This document shows positions 36,638 through 46,085 of a stretch of DNA of 62,327 bases, piece by piece (positions within the stretch are counted from its first letter, which is position 1; every line of letters starts with the position of its first letter). Made by a program: the position numbers and the translations under genes. Below the pieces are notes generated by a model, which searched no databases, was not told the DNA's origin, and was given only the letters and a program-made list of their open reading frames with translations. Origin of the DNA: an uncultured Methanobrevibacter sp. GTDB lineage: Archaea > Methanobacteriota > Methanobacteria > Methanobacteriales > Methanobacteriaceae. Where the stretch lies: contig ONSJ01000011.1 in the NCBI GenBank assembly GCA_900320515.1, positions 1 through 62,327 of the forward strand, written 5' to 3'.

Positions 36638-36753
36638 TTTTTTTGCACCATGATGTTTAAAAATTAACATGTGTTATATAATTGTTGTTGGCCATCACAT
36701 ATAAATATTTTGATTAACCAAAAAAAAATTAAAAGGGGAAAAATGAATTTCCC

Positions 36754-39700
36754 TTATTTTTTCACTTTAACAACAGTTTTTGCAGTCTTTTTACCATAAG
36801 TAATTTTTACGGTGTATTTTTTACCTTTTTTAAGTTTTTTGATGACTTTTTTCTTAATGGTAACTTTTGCAAGACCATTTTTGTTGGTTTTTGCTTTGTA
36901 GGTTTTTCCTTTGAATCTGAATTTAATGATTTTTCCCTTTACCTTTTTACCATTAATTTTTAAAGTTGCTTTTACGACAAATTTTTTAGCAGACTTTTTG
37001 ATTTTTATAGTCTTTTTGACTGCTTTTAAAACAATTTTTTGACTAACAGGAGGATTTACTGGAGTAGTGGATTTAATAACTACATTAGCGGTTGTATTAA
37101 TTTTACCAACTGATATTTGAGCAATATAATTGCCAACAGCCATGTTTAAATCAAATAGAGCAACACCATAATCATCAGTTGTGGCATTTAAAGTTTTGCC
37201 ATCGATTACAACAGTTACAGTCCTATCAGCCACTCCGAATCCCTTACTGTCAACAACGCTGATGTTTAACTTTTGAGGATCACCGTAATATTTTTCAACA
37301 TTTGCCGCTTTAATGCTAAATGACAATATTTCAACATTAAACACAGCAGATTCTACAGTGACTGTATTTATGGCAGTGACATTATGCATTGCATCTAAAG
37401 CACCGATTTCTGATTTGCCTAATCCAACAATACCATTCTCATCTGTTGTTTTGTTAATTTCCTTGCCATCAACAATAAATGTTACGTTTGTATTAGCCAA
37501 ATAATTGCCATCATAATCAAAGAATGCAAAAAAGAAAACCAAGTTTTCATCATCCACCTTAACTTCATCATCCACTATTGTTACAGTAGGGTAGATTTCA
37601 AGAGAACTCATGATTTCCTCGTCATCATATGAAGTGATGATAGTGTAGTTTCCAGTTTCAAAGGTAGTATTATTGAATACCGCTTTTCCATCTTTTACAG
37701 TGGTATTAGCTATGCTTTTACCATTTTTGGCAATGGTTATGACAGCCCCTTCGATTGAACTCTTGATTTCAAGATTTGTCTTATTGTTGGAATACACTTT
37801 TACTCCACTTACATTATTCGGATTGTTTAAGGTGTATACCTTAATTGATGCAGTTATTCCCCTATTGGCCAACTCTTCTTTTCCTTTTGGAGTGTCCACT
37901 ACAGAATGATTCTTTTGGAAGAACAATCTTGAATTATAAACACAAGGAACCCTATTGTTATCAACTTCGATTTCGACAGAAAACTTGTCGCCTTTATTAA
38001 CAGCGACGGTTTTATTTAACCTGATTGTCTGGAAACCATAATAAGCAGATTTTCCCTTTTGGGAATAAACCAAGTTTCCGTTAACTTTGACTTTGATAGT
38101 GTATGAGGTATTATCATTTATAAAGTAGGTTCCAACCGCTCCAATCAAGTCATTGCCGATGGAATCATAAGTGTTGGTATATGAAAGGCTGTTGACTCCC
38201 CCATATGTTAAAAATACGTCTAATGCAGGAATATCATATTGATAAAGCTTATTGTAAACTTCAGTATTGTTTATGATATATGCAACGGCTGCAGCATCTA
38301 AAAATGGAGCATCAGCATATGAAAGATAGAAGTATCCTCCGTCTCCCCAATCGGTTCCCCAGCTGTTTTTAACAATCCATGCGCCGTCCACACCCGGATT
38401 CATAATAAAGTTGGTTCTGCTGTAGGTATCATTCCATCCGACAATTGTTACAAAATGGTTTCCCAAAGTCTTATTGTCACAGTATAATGCATGACTGGTC
38501 TTATTATAATATTTATTTTGAGGATCTGCACCGTTAACGTGAATAGTCAATGCACCATATTTAAGCAATGCCTGTTTTAAGGCAGTGCTGTTCTTGGTGT
38601 CGATAAACATCGCATCAGTGAAGTGATAGCTTTCAGGAGTAAAGAATATCTGGGATATTTTTCCAAGCTCGTCATAGCTATCATATTCTGCATTGACAAT
38701 TCCAAGCCAGCTTAAAACATAACCTAAACCGCCGGCCAATACTCCACCTTCAGTGACGGTCGGTTTACCATATATTGAATACATTAATCCTGAATTTTGA
38801 ATGTTGTCTTCGGAAATGTCCAATGTGATTCCGGTAGCCATTTTGAATGCGGATTCAAGTGCGCCTGTTGTACCGAATGCCCAGCAGGCACCGTTTGATC
38901 CCTGGTTTTTAACCGGAGTTGTAGCATTGAAAACACGCAAATCAAAGAATGGGTCAGTTACACTTCCAGTGATTTTAATAGGGTTCAAGACGATTTTTTT
39001 ACCTTCAAAATCAACAACATAAGGGTAATATACATCGTCAAAAACATACTTGTCTTTTTTGCCTTCAGGACCTAAACCACAATTTTTGAATTCTGAAGTT
39101 GCACTATTGAAATATGAATGTAAAAATTCACCATTATTAAGAGAATTTGAATCAACAATTACGAAAGAGGTATTATATAAAAAGATTGCTCCTCCTTCAG
39201 ATGCCTTATTGTCTGTGAAATTACATGACCTGATATCTACATCATTACTGTAATCCAAGTATAGCGCTCCGCCTTTGGATAATCTATTTAAATCTCGTAT
39301 ATAGTTATTGTAAAATGTAGAGCCAAATGCATAAAAAGTTGCATTTGAGGAGTATATTGCCCCGCCGCTATATTCTGCATGATTGTTTTCAAAAACAGAA
39401 CTGAGGACATTCATGAATCCTCCAAGCTGCAGCATTGCTCCACCAAATTCAGCGGAACAGTTTGTGAACTTGGTGAGATTGATAATAGAACTTCCAGTTA
39501 AATATGTATCAGAATCTGCATTTACATCAATGAAAATGGCCCCACCGTTTTTAGCTGCTCTCACATTTTCAAATTCACAATTTTGAACTGTAATCATTAA
39601 TTTCTTTGAATTTTTAACGGCAATAGCCCCACCGGTGGCACTTGCAGACAAGTTAACAAATCTGGAGTTGTATGTTCTGAGATATGAATTGGTTGTTGCA

Positions 39701-40389
39701 TATGCCACAGTTGCATATTTGGCCTTCAAATTCTCAAAAATACAATCATTTATTTCTACAGATGCACCTGTAGCAGCGTATATCAGTGACCACTCCATAG
39801 GATTCTTATTACTGAATTCTGATTTGTTGATGGTCAATACACTGTAACGTACATTGATTGCCGCTCCATATTTAGCATAATTTTCTGAAAAATTACAGTT
39901 ATTTACAGTGACATATGAATCATCAGCGTAAATTGCTCCCCCATAAACATCCTTATTATTTATGAAGGTCACATTGTTTAAAATCAGAGTGGTGTTCTTA
40001 TAATTCTCGATAGCTGACTGATTACAATTTTTAAAAGTTAAATTATTAATGGTAATCTTAGCGTTAGAGATTTTAAGCCCACCGGCTTTTCCGGCACCAT
40101 CAATAATATGATTATTACCATTTATTGTATAGGCCTGGCCGGCACTTCCCACCAACTCGACCTGCTTTATAGTATCAGTTGTTTCGTTATATGTATAATC
40201 TGCTGTTAGACTTACATCGGCACCCTTATGCAAATCAGTGTTTAACTCAGCGTAAGACTTTACCGGCCCCTCGGATATAACCTCGCCATCAGTTACACCC
40301 AAATCTGAGTCGGTCTGATTTGCATCTTCTGCAAAAGCAAATCCAACAGAGAAAATCATTATTATTAAAATAAATAAACTGTCATACAC
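36754..40389 (-). CDS. Adhesin-like surface protein: beta-helix, papain-like protease and Ig repeats
   Basis: 1211 aa. A signal peptide (ending FSVGFAFA) is followed by a parallel beta-helix region to about residue 430 with repeated GGAI and NNxF motifs. A C1A cysteine peptidase follows: PVKNQGSNGACWAFG (Cys near residue 500), GNHFVTIVGWND (His near 646) and WIVKNSWGTDWGDGG (Asn near 675), so the catalytic set is complete. Ig-like repeats follow, and a very Lys-rich C-terminal domain (KKTIKIKKSAKKFVVKATLK) that probably binds the pseudomurein wall. The GTG at 40389 lies only a few bases after a TATA-like sequence, so the true start may be the ATG ten codons later. Confidence 0.85.
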   Translation of the reverse strand: MYDSLFILIIMIFSVGFAFAEDANQTDSDLGVTDGEVISEGPVKSYAELNTDLHKGADVSLTADYTYNETTDTIKQVELVGSAGQAYTINGNNHIIDGAGKAGGLKISNAKITINNLTFKNCNQSAIENYKNTTLILNNVTFINNKDVYGGAIYADDSYVTVNNCNFSENYAKYGAAINVRYSVLTINKSEFSNKNPMEWSLIYAATGASVEINDCIFENLKAKYATVAYATTNSYLRTYNSRFVNLSASATGGAIAVKNSKKLMITVQNCEFENVRAAKNGGAIFIDVNADSDTYLTGSSIINLTKFTNCSAEFGGAMLQLGGFMNVLSSVFENNHAEYSGGAIYSSNATFYAFGSTFYNNYIRDLNRLSKGGALYLDYSNDVDIRSCNFTDNKASEGGAIFLYNTSFVIVDSNSLNNGEFLHSYFNSATSEFKNCGLGPEGKKDKYVFDDVYYPYVVDFEGKKIVLNPIKITGSVTDPFFDLRVFNATTPVKNQGSNGACWAFGTTGALESAFKMATGITLDISEDNIQNSGLMYSIYGKPTVTEGGVLAGGLGYVLSWLGIVNAEYDSYDELGKISQIFFTPESYHFTDAMFIDTKNSTALKQALLKYGALTIHVNGADPQNKYYNKTSHALYCDNKTLGNHFVTIVGWNDTYSRTNFIMNPGVDGAWIVKNSWGTDWGDGGYFYLSYADAPFLDAAAVAYIINNTEVYNKLYQYDIPALDVFLTYGGVNSLSYTNTYDSIGNDLIGAVGTYFINDNTSYTIKVKVNGNLVYSQKGKSAYYGFQTIRLNKTVAVNKGDKFSVEIEVDNNRVPCVYNSRLFFQKNHSVVDTPKGKEELANRGITASIKVYTLNNPNNVSGVKVYSNNKTNLEIKSSIEGAVITIAKNGKSIANTTVKDGKAVFNNTTFETGNYTIITSYDDEEIMSSLEIYPTVTIVDDEVKVDDENLVFFFAFFDYDGNYLANTNVTFIVDGKEINKTTDENGIVGLGKSEIGALDAMHNVTAINTVTVESAVFNVEILSFSIKAANVEKYYGDPQKLNISVVDSKGFGVADRTVTVVIDGKTLNATTDDYGVALFDLNMAVGNYIAQISVGKINTTANVVIKSTTPVNPPVSQKIVLKAVKKTIKIKKSAKKFVVKATLKINGKKVKGKIIKFRFKGKTYKAKTNKNGLAKVTIKKKVIKKLKKGKKYTVKITYGKKTAKTVVKVKK

Positions 40390-40519
40390 AGTATATAATA
40401 CATTAGAAAAATTTCAAAAAAAAATAGCATATTCGAAAAAAATATGAATAAAAAGAGAAATGAAATAAGTTATTAAAAAAATAACTTAAATGATAAATGG
40501 AAAAATCAATGAATACTAT

Positions 40520-40789
40520 TTACATTAATCTTCCGACACCAGTAATCTCGATACTGGCAACACCAGGAATAGCTGAAACCATTTCCTCAACAGGTTCAGA
40601 TCCGCCTTCACCGTCATCAGTGATGAAGTTTAAGATGATTGCAACTAAACCGAATGCAATAGGTTCTTCTGCAATATCGTGGATTTTAGCTCCTTCAGGC
40701 ATTGAATCCTGAATAGTTGCTTTGATAGCTTCTAAATCTTCTTCTGGACTGTCTGGCATAATTTTCATAGTAGTTAATACTTCACCCAT
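40520..40789 (-). CDS. ef1b: Translation elongation factor aEF-1 beta
   Basis: 89 aa, the usual archaeal length. LTTMKIMPDSPEEDLEAIK, EEPIAFGLVAIILNFIT and VEEMVSAIPGVASIEITGVG are typical of the nucleotide-exchange factor that recycles aEF-1 alpha. Last gene of a leftward translation-related operon (pth2, kinase, zinc ribbon, this gene). Confidence 0.93.
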   Translation of the reverse strand: MGEVLTTMKIMPDSPEEDLEAIKATIQDSMPEGAKIHDIAEEPIAFGLVAIILNFITDDGEGGSEPVEEMVSAIPGVASIEITGVGRLM

Positions 40790-40810
40790 TCTAATTCCTC
40801 CTTTTTACGT

Positions 40811-40972
40811 TTATGGTCCTTCAAAACCACATTCACATTTGTAACCGTGACCGAAAGTACGGCATTTTTCACATCTTGCTATTTTTGCTCCACATTCTGG
40901 GCATTCGAATTCGACGAATGTTCCAGTTAATGGAATTTCTTGTTTACATGAAATACATTCAACTTTTTTCAT
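40811..40972 (-). CDS. Small zinc-finger protein, COG2888/HVO_2753-like
   Basis: 53 aa: [17 protein letters not shown], then [20 protein letters not shown], ending [10 protein letters not shown]. Four Cys pairs give two zinc sites, and CPECG is the typical motif. Family members are small archaeal zinc proteins linked to translation, and it sits directly before the aEF-1 beta gene, as in many archaea. One base separates it from the upstream kinase stop. Confidence 0.85.
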   Translation of the reverse strand: MKKVECISCKQEIPLTGTFVEFECPECGAKIARCEKCRTFGHGYKCECGFEGP

Positions 40973-40973
40973 T

Positions 40974-41606
40974 CTATTCACCTATTATTTGTGTGTAATC
41001 GAAGTTATAATCATTTATATTATCGTCTATTAAAGACATAACCCTTTCTGGGCACTTCCCATTCACAACATAACAATCAGTCCCATACCTTAGTAAAAGA
41101 GTCGGCAGCATTACATCAATCGATGACTCCTGAAAAGTTAGTGTTGAACCTGGCTCTTTCGGTTCATGGGTATATATACCATTTACATTTGTTACTATTA
41201 AAAGGTTTGCATTTAGGAGGTGGGCAACATATGCCGAAATCGAATCTGAAGTCACATCCCAGCTGCATTCGAAGGGGTCCTCTTTTCTTAAAAATTCGGA
41301 AACGACAAAAATCGGAGTGAATCCTTCATCTGATATTTCACGAACCTCATCGATTGTATATGCCAATCTTGCGGAATCAACCCTGTCGTTTACAAGTTTT
41401 GCGATGATGTCCATGCAATCTATGGCCGTCCAGTGATTGGCCTCTTCGCTGAAACCGATTTCATCATCATACCTGCGAATCAGGTTGGCAAATTCTCCGC
41501 CACCCAAAACTATAACCGAACCGGTATTTTTTAGGCGTTTTGCCAGATCAATTGCATATTCTGGAAACAGACTTCCCCCAATTTTTACAACCTGTTTTAT
41601 GCACAT
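40974..41606 (-). CDS. mfnE: Amino acid kinase family protein, probably MfnE (methanofuran biosynthesis)
   Basis: About 210 aa. [17 protein letters not shown] and [20 protein letters not shown] are the nucleotide-binding motifs of the amino acid kinase fold; [14 protein letters not shown] and [15 protein letters not shown] follow. The short COG2054-type methanogen kinase is MfnE, which phosphorylates the aminomethylfuran precursor of methanofuran. Assignment is by family, not by unique residues. ATG 41606 has a GGTTGA site; a start 12 bases earlier is possible. Confidence 0.6.
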   Translation of the reverse strand: MCIKQVVKIGGSLFPEYAIDLAKRLKNTGSVIVLGGGEFANLIRRYDDEIGFSEEANHWTAIDCMDIIAKLVNDRVDSARLAYTIDEVREISDEGFTPIFVVSEFLRKEDPFECSWDVTSDSISAYVAHLLNANLLIVTNVNGIYTHEPKEPGSTLTFQESSIDVMLPTLLLRYGTDCYVVNGKCPERVMSLIDDNINDYNFDYTQIIGE

Positions 41607-41656
41607 AATTTCAACCATGTTTAATTAAAAGCAGCTTCAATTAAATGACATCTTTC

Positions 41657-41995
41657 CTACAAAAGTTTCAAATCCCCGGTCACTTCGTCAAGGATTTCAT
41701 CCTCATCGGGACCGAGAGCCAAAACTGTTACGCTTGATGTAGGTATCTGTGTCCTTCCGGCATCAACTACCAGATAATTTGCAATGCCCTTTTTATCGGC
41801 AATCTTTTTAAGTTCAGTCAGCTCCTCTAGAGTCTGGACTTTTAAAACCACCTTTGCATAGGCCTCATTTTCCCATTTTCTGATTTTGTCAGCAGGAGAT
41901 TTCTTATACGCCCCAATGGCACCATGGCAGCATTGGGCTGCAATCTTTCCCTTGCGCATCTTCAAATCGGTTCTGACGATCATGACCTGTTTCAT
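41657..41995 (-). CDS. pth2: Peptidyl-tRNA hydrolase 2
   Basis: 112 aa. The start MKQVMIVRTDLKMRKGKIAA and CCHGAIGAY are the Pth2 signature, with ANYLVVDAGRTQIP and TVLALGPDE near the end. It cleaves stalled peptidyl-tRNA. First gene of the leftward operon with mfnE, the zinc-finger gene and ef1b. Confidence 0.93.
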   Translation of the reverse strand: MKQVMIVRTDLKMRKGKIAAQCCHGAIGAYKKSPADKIRKWENEAYAKVVLKVQTLEELTELKKIADKKGIANYLVVDAGRTQIPTSSVTVLALGPDEDEILDEVTGDLKLL

Positions 41996-42108
41996 CTTAT
42001 CCCCATAAATCTCATTTTAAAAATCAAATTAAGTTTCCAACTGCAACAGCTTGGAACAACAAGAAAAAAATATAAAAAAAATTAATAAACTAGAAAAAAT
42101 CTAGTTAT

Positions 42109-42654
42109 TTAATCTAATTTGAAATATACAACTACAATTGCTGCAATAACAATGAATACACCGACAATCAACATTATAACTAATGCGTTATCGCCAAGGG
42201 TAAATCCTGGATTTGCAGAAACATTTGTATTGTTTGCAGTATGATTTGTCACATTACGATGTGTATTGTTATTTGCTGTAGCATTTGCAGCATCGCCGGA
42301 GGAACCAGAATCCCCGGAATTGTCTGAATAACTGTATGTTGGCTGGTCAGTTGTATAAGAGTATGAACTTTGACCGCCGCTGGAACTTGAACCGGAATTC
42401 GAATTTGAACCGGAATCTGAACTTGAACCTGAATCGGAACTGGAGTCCGAACTGGAATCTGAACTGGTATCAGCACTAGTGTCTGCTGATGTATCTGAAC
42501 TACTTGAACTATCTGATGATGAACTAGAGGTATCAGATGATGAACTTGAACCATCAGATGATTTAGCACTTCCGGATTCTGCAAAAGCAACTCCGCAAGC
42601 GGAAATTAGTATAACAAATATTAAAAACAAACCTAATATTTTATTGATTTTCAT
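42109..42654 (-). CDS. Secreted Ser/Asp/Thr-rich stalk protein with C-terminal membrane anchor
   Basis: 181 aa. Signal peptide (ILGLFLIFVILISACGVAFA), then about 75 residues nearly all Ser/Asp/Thr/Gly (SD-repeat-like), an Asn/Thr-rich stretch with many sequons, and a C-terminal helix (ALVIMLIVGVFIVIAAIVVVYF). It is reminiscent of SD-repeat stalks of Gram-positive adhesins but has no ligand-binding head. Related in composition to the protein at 8121-8501. Confidence 0.6.
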   Translation of the reverse strand: MKINKILGLFLIFVILISACGVAFAESGSAKSSDGSSSSSDTSSSSSDSSSSSDTSADTSADTSSDSSSDSSSDSGSSSDSGSNSNSGSSSSGGQSSYSYTTDQPTYSYSDNSGDSGSSGDAANATANNNTHRNVTNHTANNTNVSANPGFTLGDNALVIMLIVGVFIVIAAIVVVYFKLD

Positions 42655-42840
42655 TTAATCACCGAAATAAACTTCTATAATTTACATTTAAACTTAATTA
42701 CTTAAAACTTTTATTATCTTTGTGGCAAAAATGTCGGCAAGTCATATCCTAATTTTGAAATGATTATCAACAAATCGTGCAACAATTTAATTATAAGGAT
42801 TAACATAATTATTAATGATTATATTTTTAAGGAGATTATA

Positions 42841-44619
42841 ATGAGTCGTATATCAATTTTAGACAAAGACAGATGTCAACCCAAAAAATGCGATTATCTT
42901 TGCATACACTACTGTCCGGGCGTCAGAATGGATGAGGACACAATAGTGGTTGATGAAGATACAAAAAAACCGTTGATATCTGAAGAGTTATGTGAAGGGT
43001 GCGGAATATGTACCAACAGATGCCCCTTTGATGCAATTTCGATTATAAACCTGCCTGAAGCTGCAGGAGAACCGATCCACAGATTCGGACAAAACCAGTT
43101 TGAGCTTTTCGGACTTCCGAATCTTGAAGAGGGAACAGTTCTGGGACTTTTAGGTCCGAATGGAATCGGTAAGTCCACAATCATGAATATTCTATCAGGA
43201 AGTCTGATTCCAAACTTCGGAGACTTTGAAAGCAAGCCTGAAAACTGGGATGCAGTCATTGACTTTTATAAAGGGTCCTCCCTGCAGAAATACTTCCAGG
43301 ATCTTTCAGAAGGCAACATCAAAACCATACTCAAGCCTCAAATGGTCGACAAGCTTCCGAAGGTTGTAAAGGGAAAGGTGAAAGATTTATTAAGTAATGT
43401 CAATGAACGTGACAAGCTCGAATACGTTACAGAAGAGCTGCAGCTGGAAAACGTTCTGGACCGTAAGATGGAAAATCTGAGTGGAGGAGAGCTTCAGAGG
43501 GTTGCAATAGCCGCAACCGTCCTAAGAGAAGGCGATTTCTACTACTTCGACGAACCGACCTCCTGGCTGGACGTGTCACAAAGGCTTAATGCGGTCAAGG
43601 TAATCCGTTCACTTGCCGAAGAGGGCAAAAGCGTTCTTGTCATTGAACACGACCTCGCCACTTTGGATGCACTGTCCGACAATATCCATATCCTGTACGG
43701 ACAGCCTGGAGGATATGGGGTAGTTTCAGGAAGAAAAGGAGTTCGTTTAGGTATAAATGCATATATAAATGGATTTTTAGCTGAAGAGAATGTGAGAATC
43801 AGGAGAAATCCTATCGAATTTACAATAAGGCCACCGACACCGGAAGATGAAGGGGATGCGCTTTCAAGCTATTCCGACCTGTCAAAGGAATATGACGGAT
43901 TCAACCTCACTGCCGATGCGGGTGAAATATTCTATGACGAAATCGTAACCGCATTCGGATCAAACGGTATCGGTAAGACAACATTCGCCAAGATACTTGC
44001 AGGCGTGGAAGAGCCGACAACAGGAGAGGTTGACGAAGAGGTTACAATAGCATACAAGCCCCAATATATCGTTTCAAACTTCGAAGGAACCGTAAGCGAC
44101 TTTCTATTCATGAACGCTCCAAGTTTCGGATCAAAAATCTTTGAAAGCGAAATAATGAAACCTCTGACACTGGATGAAATGCTTGACAAGCCTGTCAAGG
44201 GCCTGAGCGGAGGGGAACTTCAAAGGCTGGCGATAGCCGCAACATTGGCAAAGGATGCCGAAATCTATCTTTTCGACGAGCCGACAGCATTCCTGGATGT
44301 TGAGCAGAGGCTGATAGCTGCGAGAGTTATACGCAAAATGGTTGAAAGCCAAAATGCAGCATCACTTATTGTTGACCACGACATCGTATTTATCGACTAC
44401 ATCTCCGACAGGGCAATGGTGTTTGACGGAACTCCCGGCCTTAACGGTCATGCTTCAAAGCCGATCGACTTAAGGAATGCAATGAACGAGTTTTTAGGAA
44501 ATTTAAACATTACATTCAGAAGGGATAAGGAAACAAAAAGACCACGGGTAAACAAGCTCGACAGTTACAAAGACCGTGAGCAAAAAGAAAAAGGAGAATA
44601 CTATTATCTCTCCGATTAA
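42841..44619 (+). CDS. Ribosome recycling ATPase ABCE1 (Rli1)
   Basis: About 592 aa. N-terminal [4Fe-4S] domain: [16 protein letters not shown] and [16 protein letters not shown]. Two ABC ATPase domains: Walker [11 protein letters not shown] and [10 protein letters not shown], signatures [13 protein letters not shown] and [13 protein letters not shown], Walker B ending [10 protein letters not shown] and [10 protein letters not shown]. It splits ribosomes after termination. ATG 42841 follows AAGGAGAT; the frame is open for 27 codons more, but the cluster domain begins here. Confidence 0.95.
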   Translation: MSRISILDKDRCQPKKCDYLCIHYCPGVRMDEDTIVVDEDTKKPLISEELCEGCGICTNRCPFDAISIINLPEAAGEPIHRFGQNQFELFGLPNLEEGTVLGLLGPNGIGKSTIMNILSGSLIPNFGDFESKPENWDAVIDFYKGSSLQKYFQDLSEGNIKTILKPQMVDKLPKVVKGKVKDLLSNVNERDKLEYVTEELQLENVLDRKMENLSGGELQRVAIAATVLREGDFYYFDEPTSWLDVSQRLNAVKVIRSLAEEGKSVLVIEHDLATLDALSDNIHILYGQPGGYGVVSGRKGVRLGINAYINGFLAEENVRIRRNPIEFTIRPPTPEDEGDALSSYSDLSKEYDGFNLTADAGEIFYDEIVTAFGSNGIGKTTFAKILAGVEEPTTGEVDEEVTIAYKPQYIVSNFEGTVSDFLFMNAPSFGSKIFESEIMKPLTLDEMLDKPVKGLSGGELQRLAIAATLAKDAEIYLFDEPTAFLDVEQRLIAARVIRKMVESQNAASLIVDHDIVFIDYISDRAMVFDGTPGLNGHASKPIDLRNAMNEFLGNLNITFRRDKETKRPRVNKLDSYKDREQKEKGEYYYLSD

Positions 44620-44642
44620 ATTTCCCATCCATCACCATTAAT

Positions 44643-44935
44643 TAAAAAAAAGAGTTATTAAAGCAGAGGAGAGAAACTTTAATAACTGCAAAAATTTAAA
44701 CGATTGCATCATAAATGAATCATTTAAAGATACAAATGACTTTACCAAGATAATTAAAATATGCTTTAACTATCTTTCTAAGATTACTGATCAACACAAT
44801 AATCTTAGAAAGACAATTAAGATAGAGTGTAAATAGCCCTGACAGCTATTTACAGTAGTTATATGACCTAATTTATATTGAGGTATGGACATATAAAAAT
44901 TATCAAAAATTGAGGCAAATTTGATAATCTATACT
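44643..44935 (-). ncRNA. Predicted nickel-regulated structured RNA A (stand-alone)
   Basis: No ORF is seen between 44620 and 45680. On the minus strand a promoter at 44943-44980 predicts a start near 44935. Hairpins: 44899-44928 (9 bp), 44828-44854 (10 bp, loop CCUGACA read on plus), 44773-44813 (perfect 13 bp) and 44653-44687 (perfect 11 bp), the last followed by CTTTTTTTT, a terminator. The terminal loop read on minus is UUUCUCUCCUCUG, complementary to a ribosome-binding site. The 44828 and 44773 hairpins have homologues in RNA B. Strand and ends are inferred. Confidence 0.55.
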
Positions 44936-44942
44936 ATACTAA

Positions 44943-44980
44943 CTAGTAATAACCATATAAATGTTATTAAAGTATTACTC
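44943..44980 (-). promoter_or_regulatory. NikR-like element and promoter of RNA A
   Basis: AGTAATA (44945-44951) and TATTACT (44973-44979), a 7-bp inverted repeat with 21-base spacer, enclose a minus-strand TATA box (TTTATATGG). About 90 bp here are nearly the same as the flp promoter at 48655-48745. Confidence 0.55.
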
Positions 44981-45250
44981 TTCAATTTAAGCTTTAAATT
45001 AAAAAATGACAATTAATTATTTATTAAATAAGTTCAATGACAAAATCAATTTGAATTATGTGAAAACAACATTCCTGGACCTCTGGTTTGAAAATGATAA
45101 TAATATCAAAAATTATTAGAATTACTTTAAAATAAAAAATAATGAAAAGCAATCCCCAAATAATTGAAAAATTAAATTATAAACGAAATTTAACAAAACC
45201 AATTAAATTTTAATTAATATTAGACATAATTTCTTCAAAATGATGAAATA

Positions 45251-45287
45251 AAAATAGTAATACATTTTATAAAAATAATACTATTTT
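45251..45287. promoter_or_regulatory. Outer GTAATA-type palindrome near RNA A/B
   Basis: AAAATAGTA (45251-45259) and TACTATTTT (45279-45287), a perfect 9-bp inverted repeat with 19-base spacer around TTTTATAAAAATA. The spacer is a symmetric TATA-like sequence, so direction cannot be told. Equivalent to the element at 48971-48997. Confidence 0.5.
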
Positions 45288-45300
45288 AAATAATATTTTA

Positions 45301-45650
45301 TTAAAAAAAAGTAATAAATATTTTTATAAAGAATAGCTATTAAAGACGTGAGGAGAAGATTGCTTTAATAGCTATTGTAGACAGTGAAAGAAACCCATAT
45401 GTAATTATACAAATCTCTTTTTAATTATTAATTATCCTACATTGATGGAGAAAAATAAGCAATATCGATTGGTTATGCCAACAACCAATATTGCTCGGCT
45501 AATGATGAATTATCAACATAAAGATAATTAATTGAAAAACAGTCAAAATATTCTCTATTTTAACCATTTTTCTAACATTAGTGAGAGTCCCACTAATCTT
45601 AGAAAGACAGCTAAATAATGAAAGTAAATAGCTAAAACAGCTATTTACGA
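45301..45650 (-). ncRNA. Predicted structured RNA B at the 3' end of the flp operon
   Basis: The region begins about 30 bp after the flpD stop, in the same direction. Hairpins: 45624-45648 (GTAAATAGC/GCTATTTAC), 45569-45605 (7+7 bp with one mismatch), 45458-45495 (AGCAATA and TTGGTT stems) and 45332-45376 (perfect 14 bp), followed by a long U-rich tract, the operon terminator. The last loop read on minus is CAAUCUUCUCCUCACGU. It is either a structured 3' UTR, or a small RNA processed from the flp mRNA or started near 45672 (TTTAAAAAT). Confidence 0.5.
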
Positions 45651-45680
45651 TCATAATATGGCTTGACTAATTTTTAAACT

Positions 45681-46085
45681 CTATTCTAATTCTAATGGCC
45701 CTAATTTTGTGAGAGTCTTATGGAATTCTTCCATTGTTCTTTGGAATTTTTCGCCTTCAGAAGCAGAAATCCATTCATGACGGAATCTTTCCTTTTCGAT
45801 TCCAAACTCCTCAAGGATATCCTCAACGATTTTTGATCTTCTGGACCATTTGTAGTTACCTGCATCATAATGGCAGTCTCCAATATGACATCCTCCTACA
45901 AACACGCCGTCGGCACCTTCCTGAAATGCCTTGAATATCATGGAAGGATTGATTCTTCCGGAGCACATTACACGAATGATTCTGATGTTTGGGGAATATT
46001 GCATACGAGCAGTCCCTGCAGTATCCGCACCACCATAACAACACCAGTTACATAATAAACCTACAATTTTTAAATCATCAGACAT
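45681..46085 (-). CDS. flpD: MvhD-like [2Fe-2S] hydrogenase/Hdr-linking subunit, FlpD
   Basis: About 134 aa. [25 protein letters not shown] and [14 protein letters not shown] are the Cys motifs of MvhD-type subunits, which pass electrons to heterodisulfide reductase HdrA. Here it follows FdhB-like and FdhA-like genes, not hydrogenase genes, matching flpECBDA of Methanothermobacter; flpA is absent. The start ATG shares its A with the flpB stop (TGATG), with GAGGTGA in front. Confidence 0.75.
   Translation of the reverse strand: MSDDLKIVGLLCNWCCYGGADTAGTARMQYSPNIRIIRVMCSGRINPSMIFKAFQEGADGVFVGGCHIGDCHYDAGNYKWSRRSKIVEDILEEFGIEKERFRHEWISASEGEKFQRTMEEFHKTLTKLGPLELE

Larger units (their letters stand above)
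35838..36690. repeat. Tandem direct duplication, unit about 460 bp
   Basis: About 35838-36235 and 36298-36690 are near-copies with a 460-bp offset; the terminator hairpins start at 35844 and 36304, the palindromes at 36092 and 36551. Differences are single bases and small indels concentrated in loops and linkers. In the hairpin at 36056-36073 the loop-closing C-G pair of copy 1 is a T-A pair in copy 2 (36515-36532), which keeps the pairing. Confidence 0.9.
44940..45290. repeat. Duplicate of the flp upstream region (partner 48655-49005)
   Basis: The inner element AGTAATAACCATATAAATGT with about 50 following bases, and the outer AGTAATAC...TTTATAAAAATAATACT element, occur in the same order and about 310 bp apart at both loci. 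The middle part has diverged. So RNA A appears to be driven by a copied flp promoter. Confidence 0.65.

Noticed and set aside
35838..36690. CRISPR array
   Set aside because: Only two long units of about 460 bp, not short repeats with unique spacers. No cas genes in the window.
35838..36690. Insertion sequence or MITE pair
   Set aside because: No terminal inverted repeats at the unit ends, no target duplication and no transposase; the internal order promoter, hairpins, terminator fits an RNA gene.
42249..42590. 113-codon minus-strand ORF inside the Ser-rich gene
   Set aside because: Val/Gln/Pro-rich shadow frame of a low-complexity repeat; the Ser-rich frame has signal peptide and anchor.
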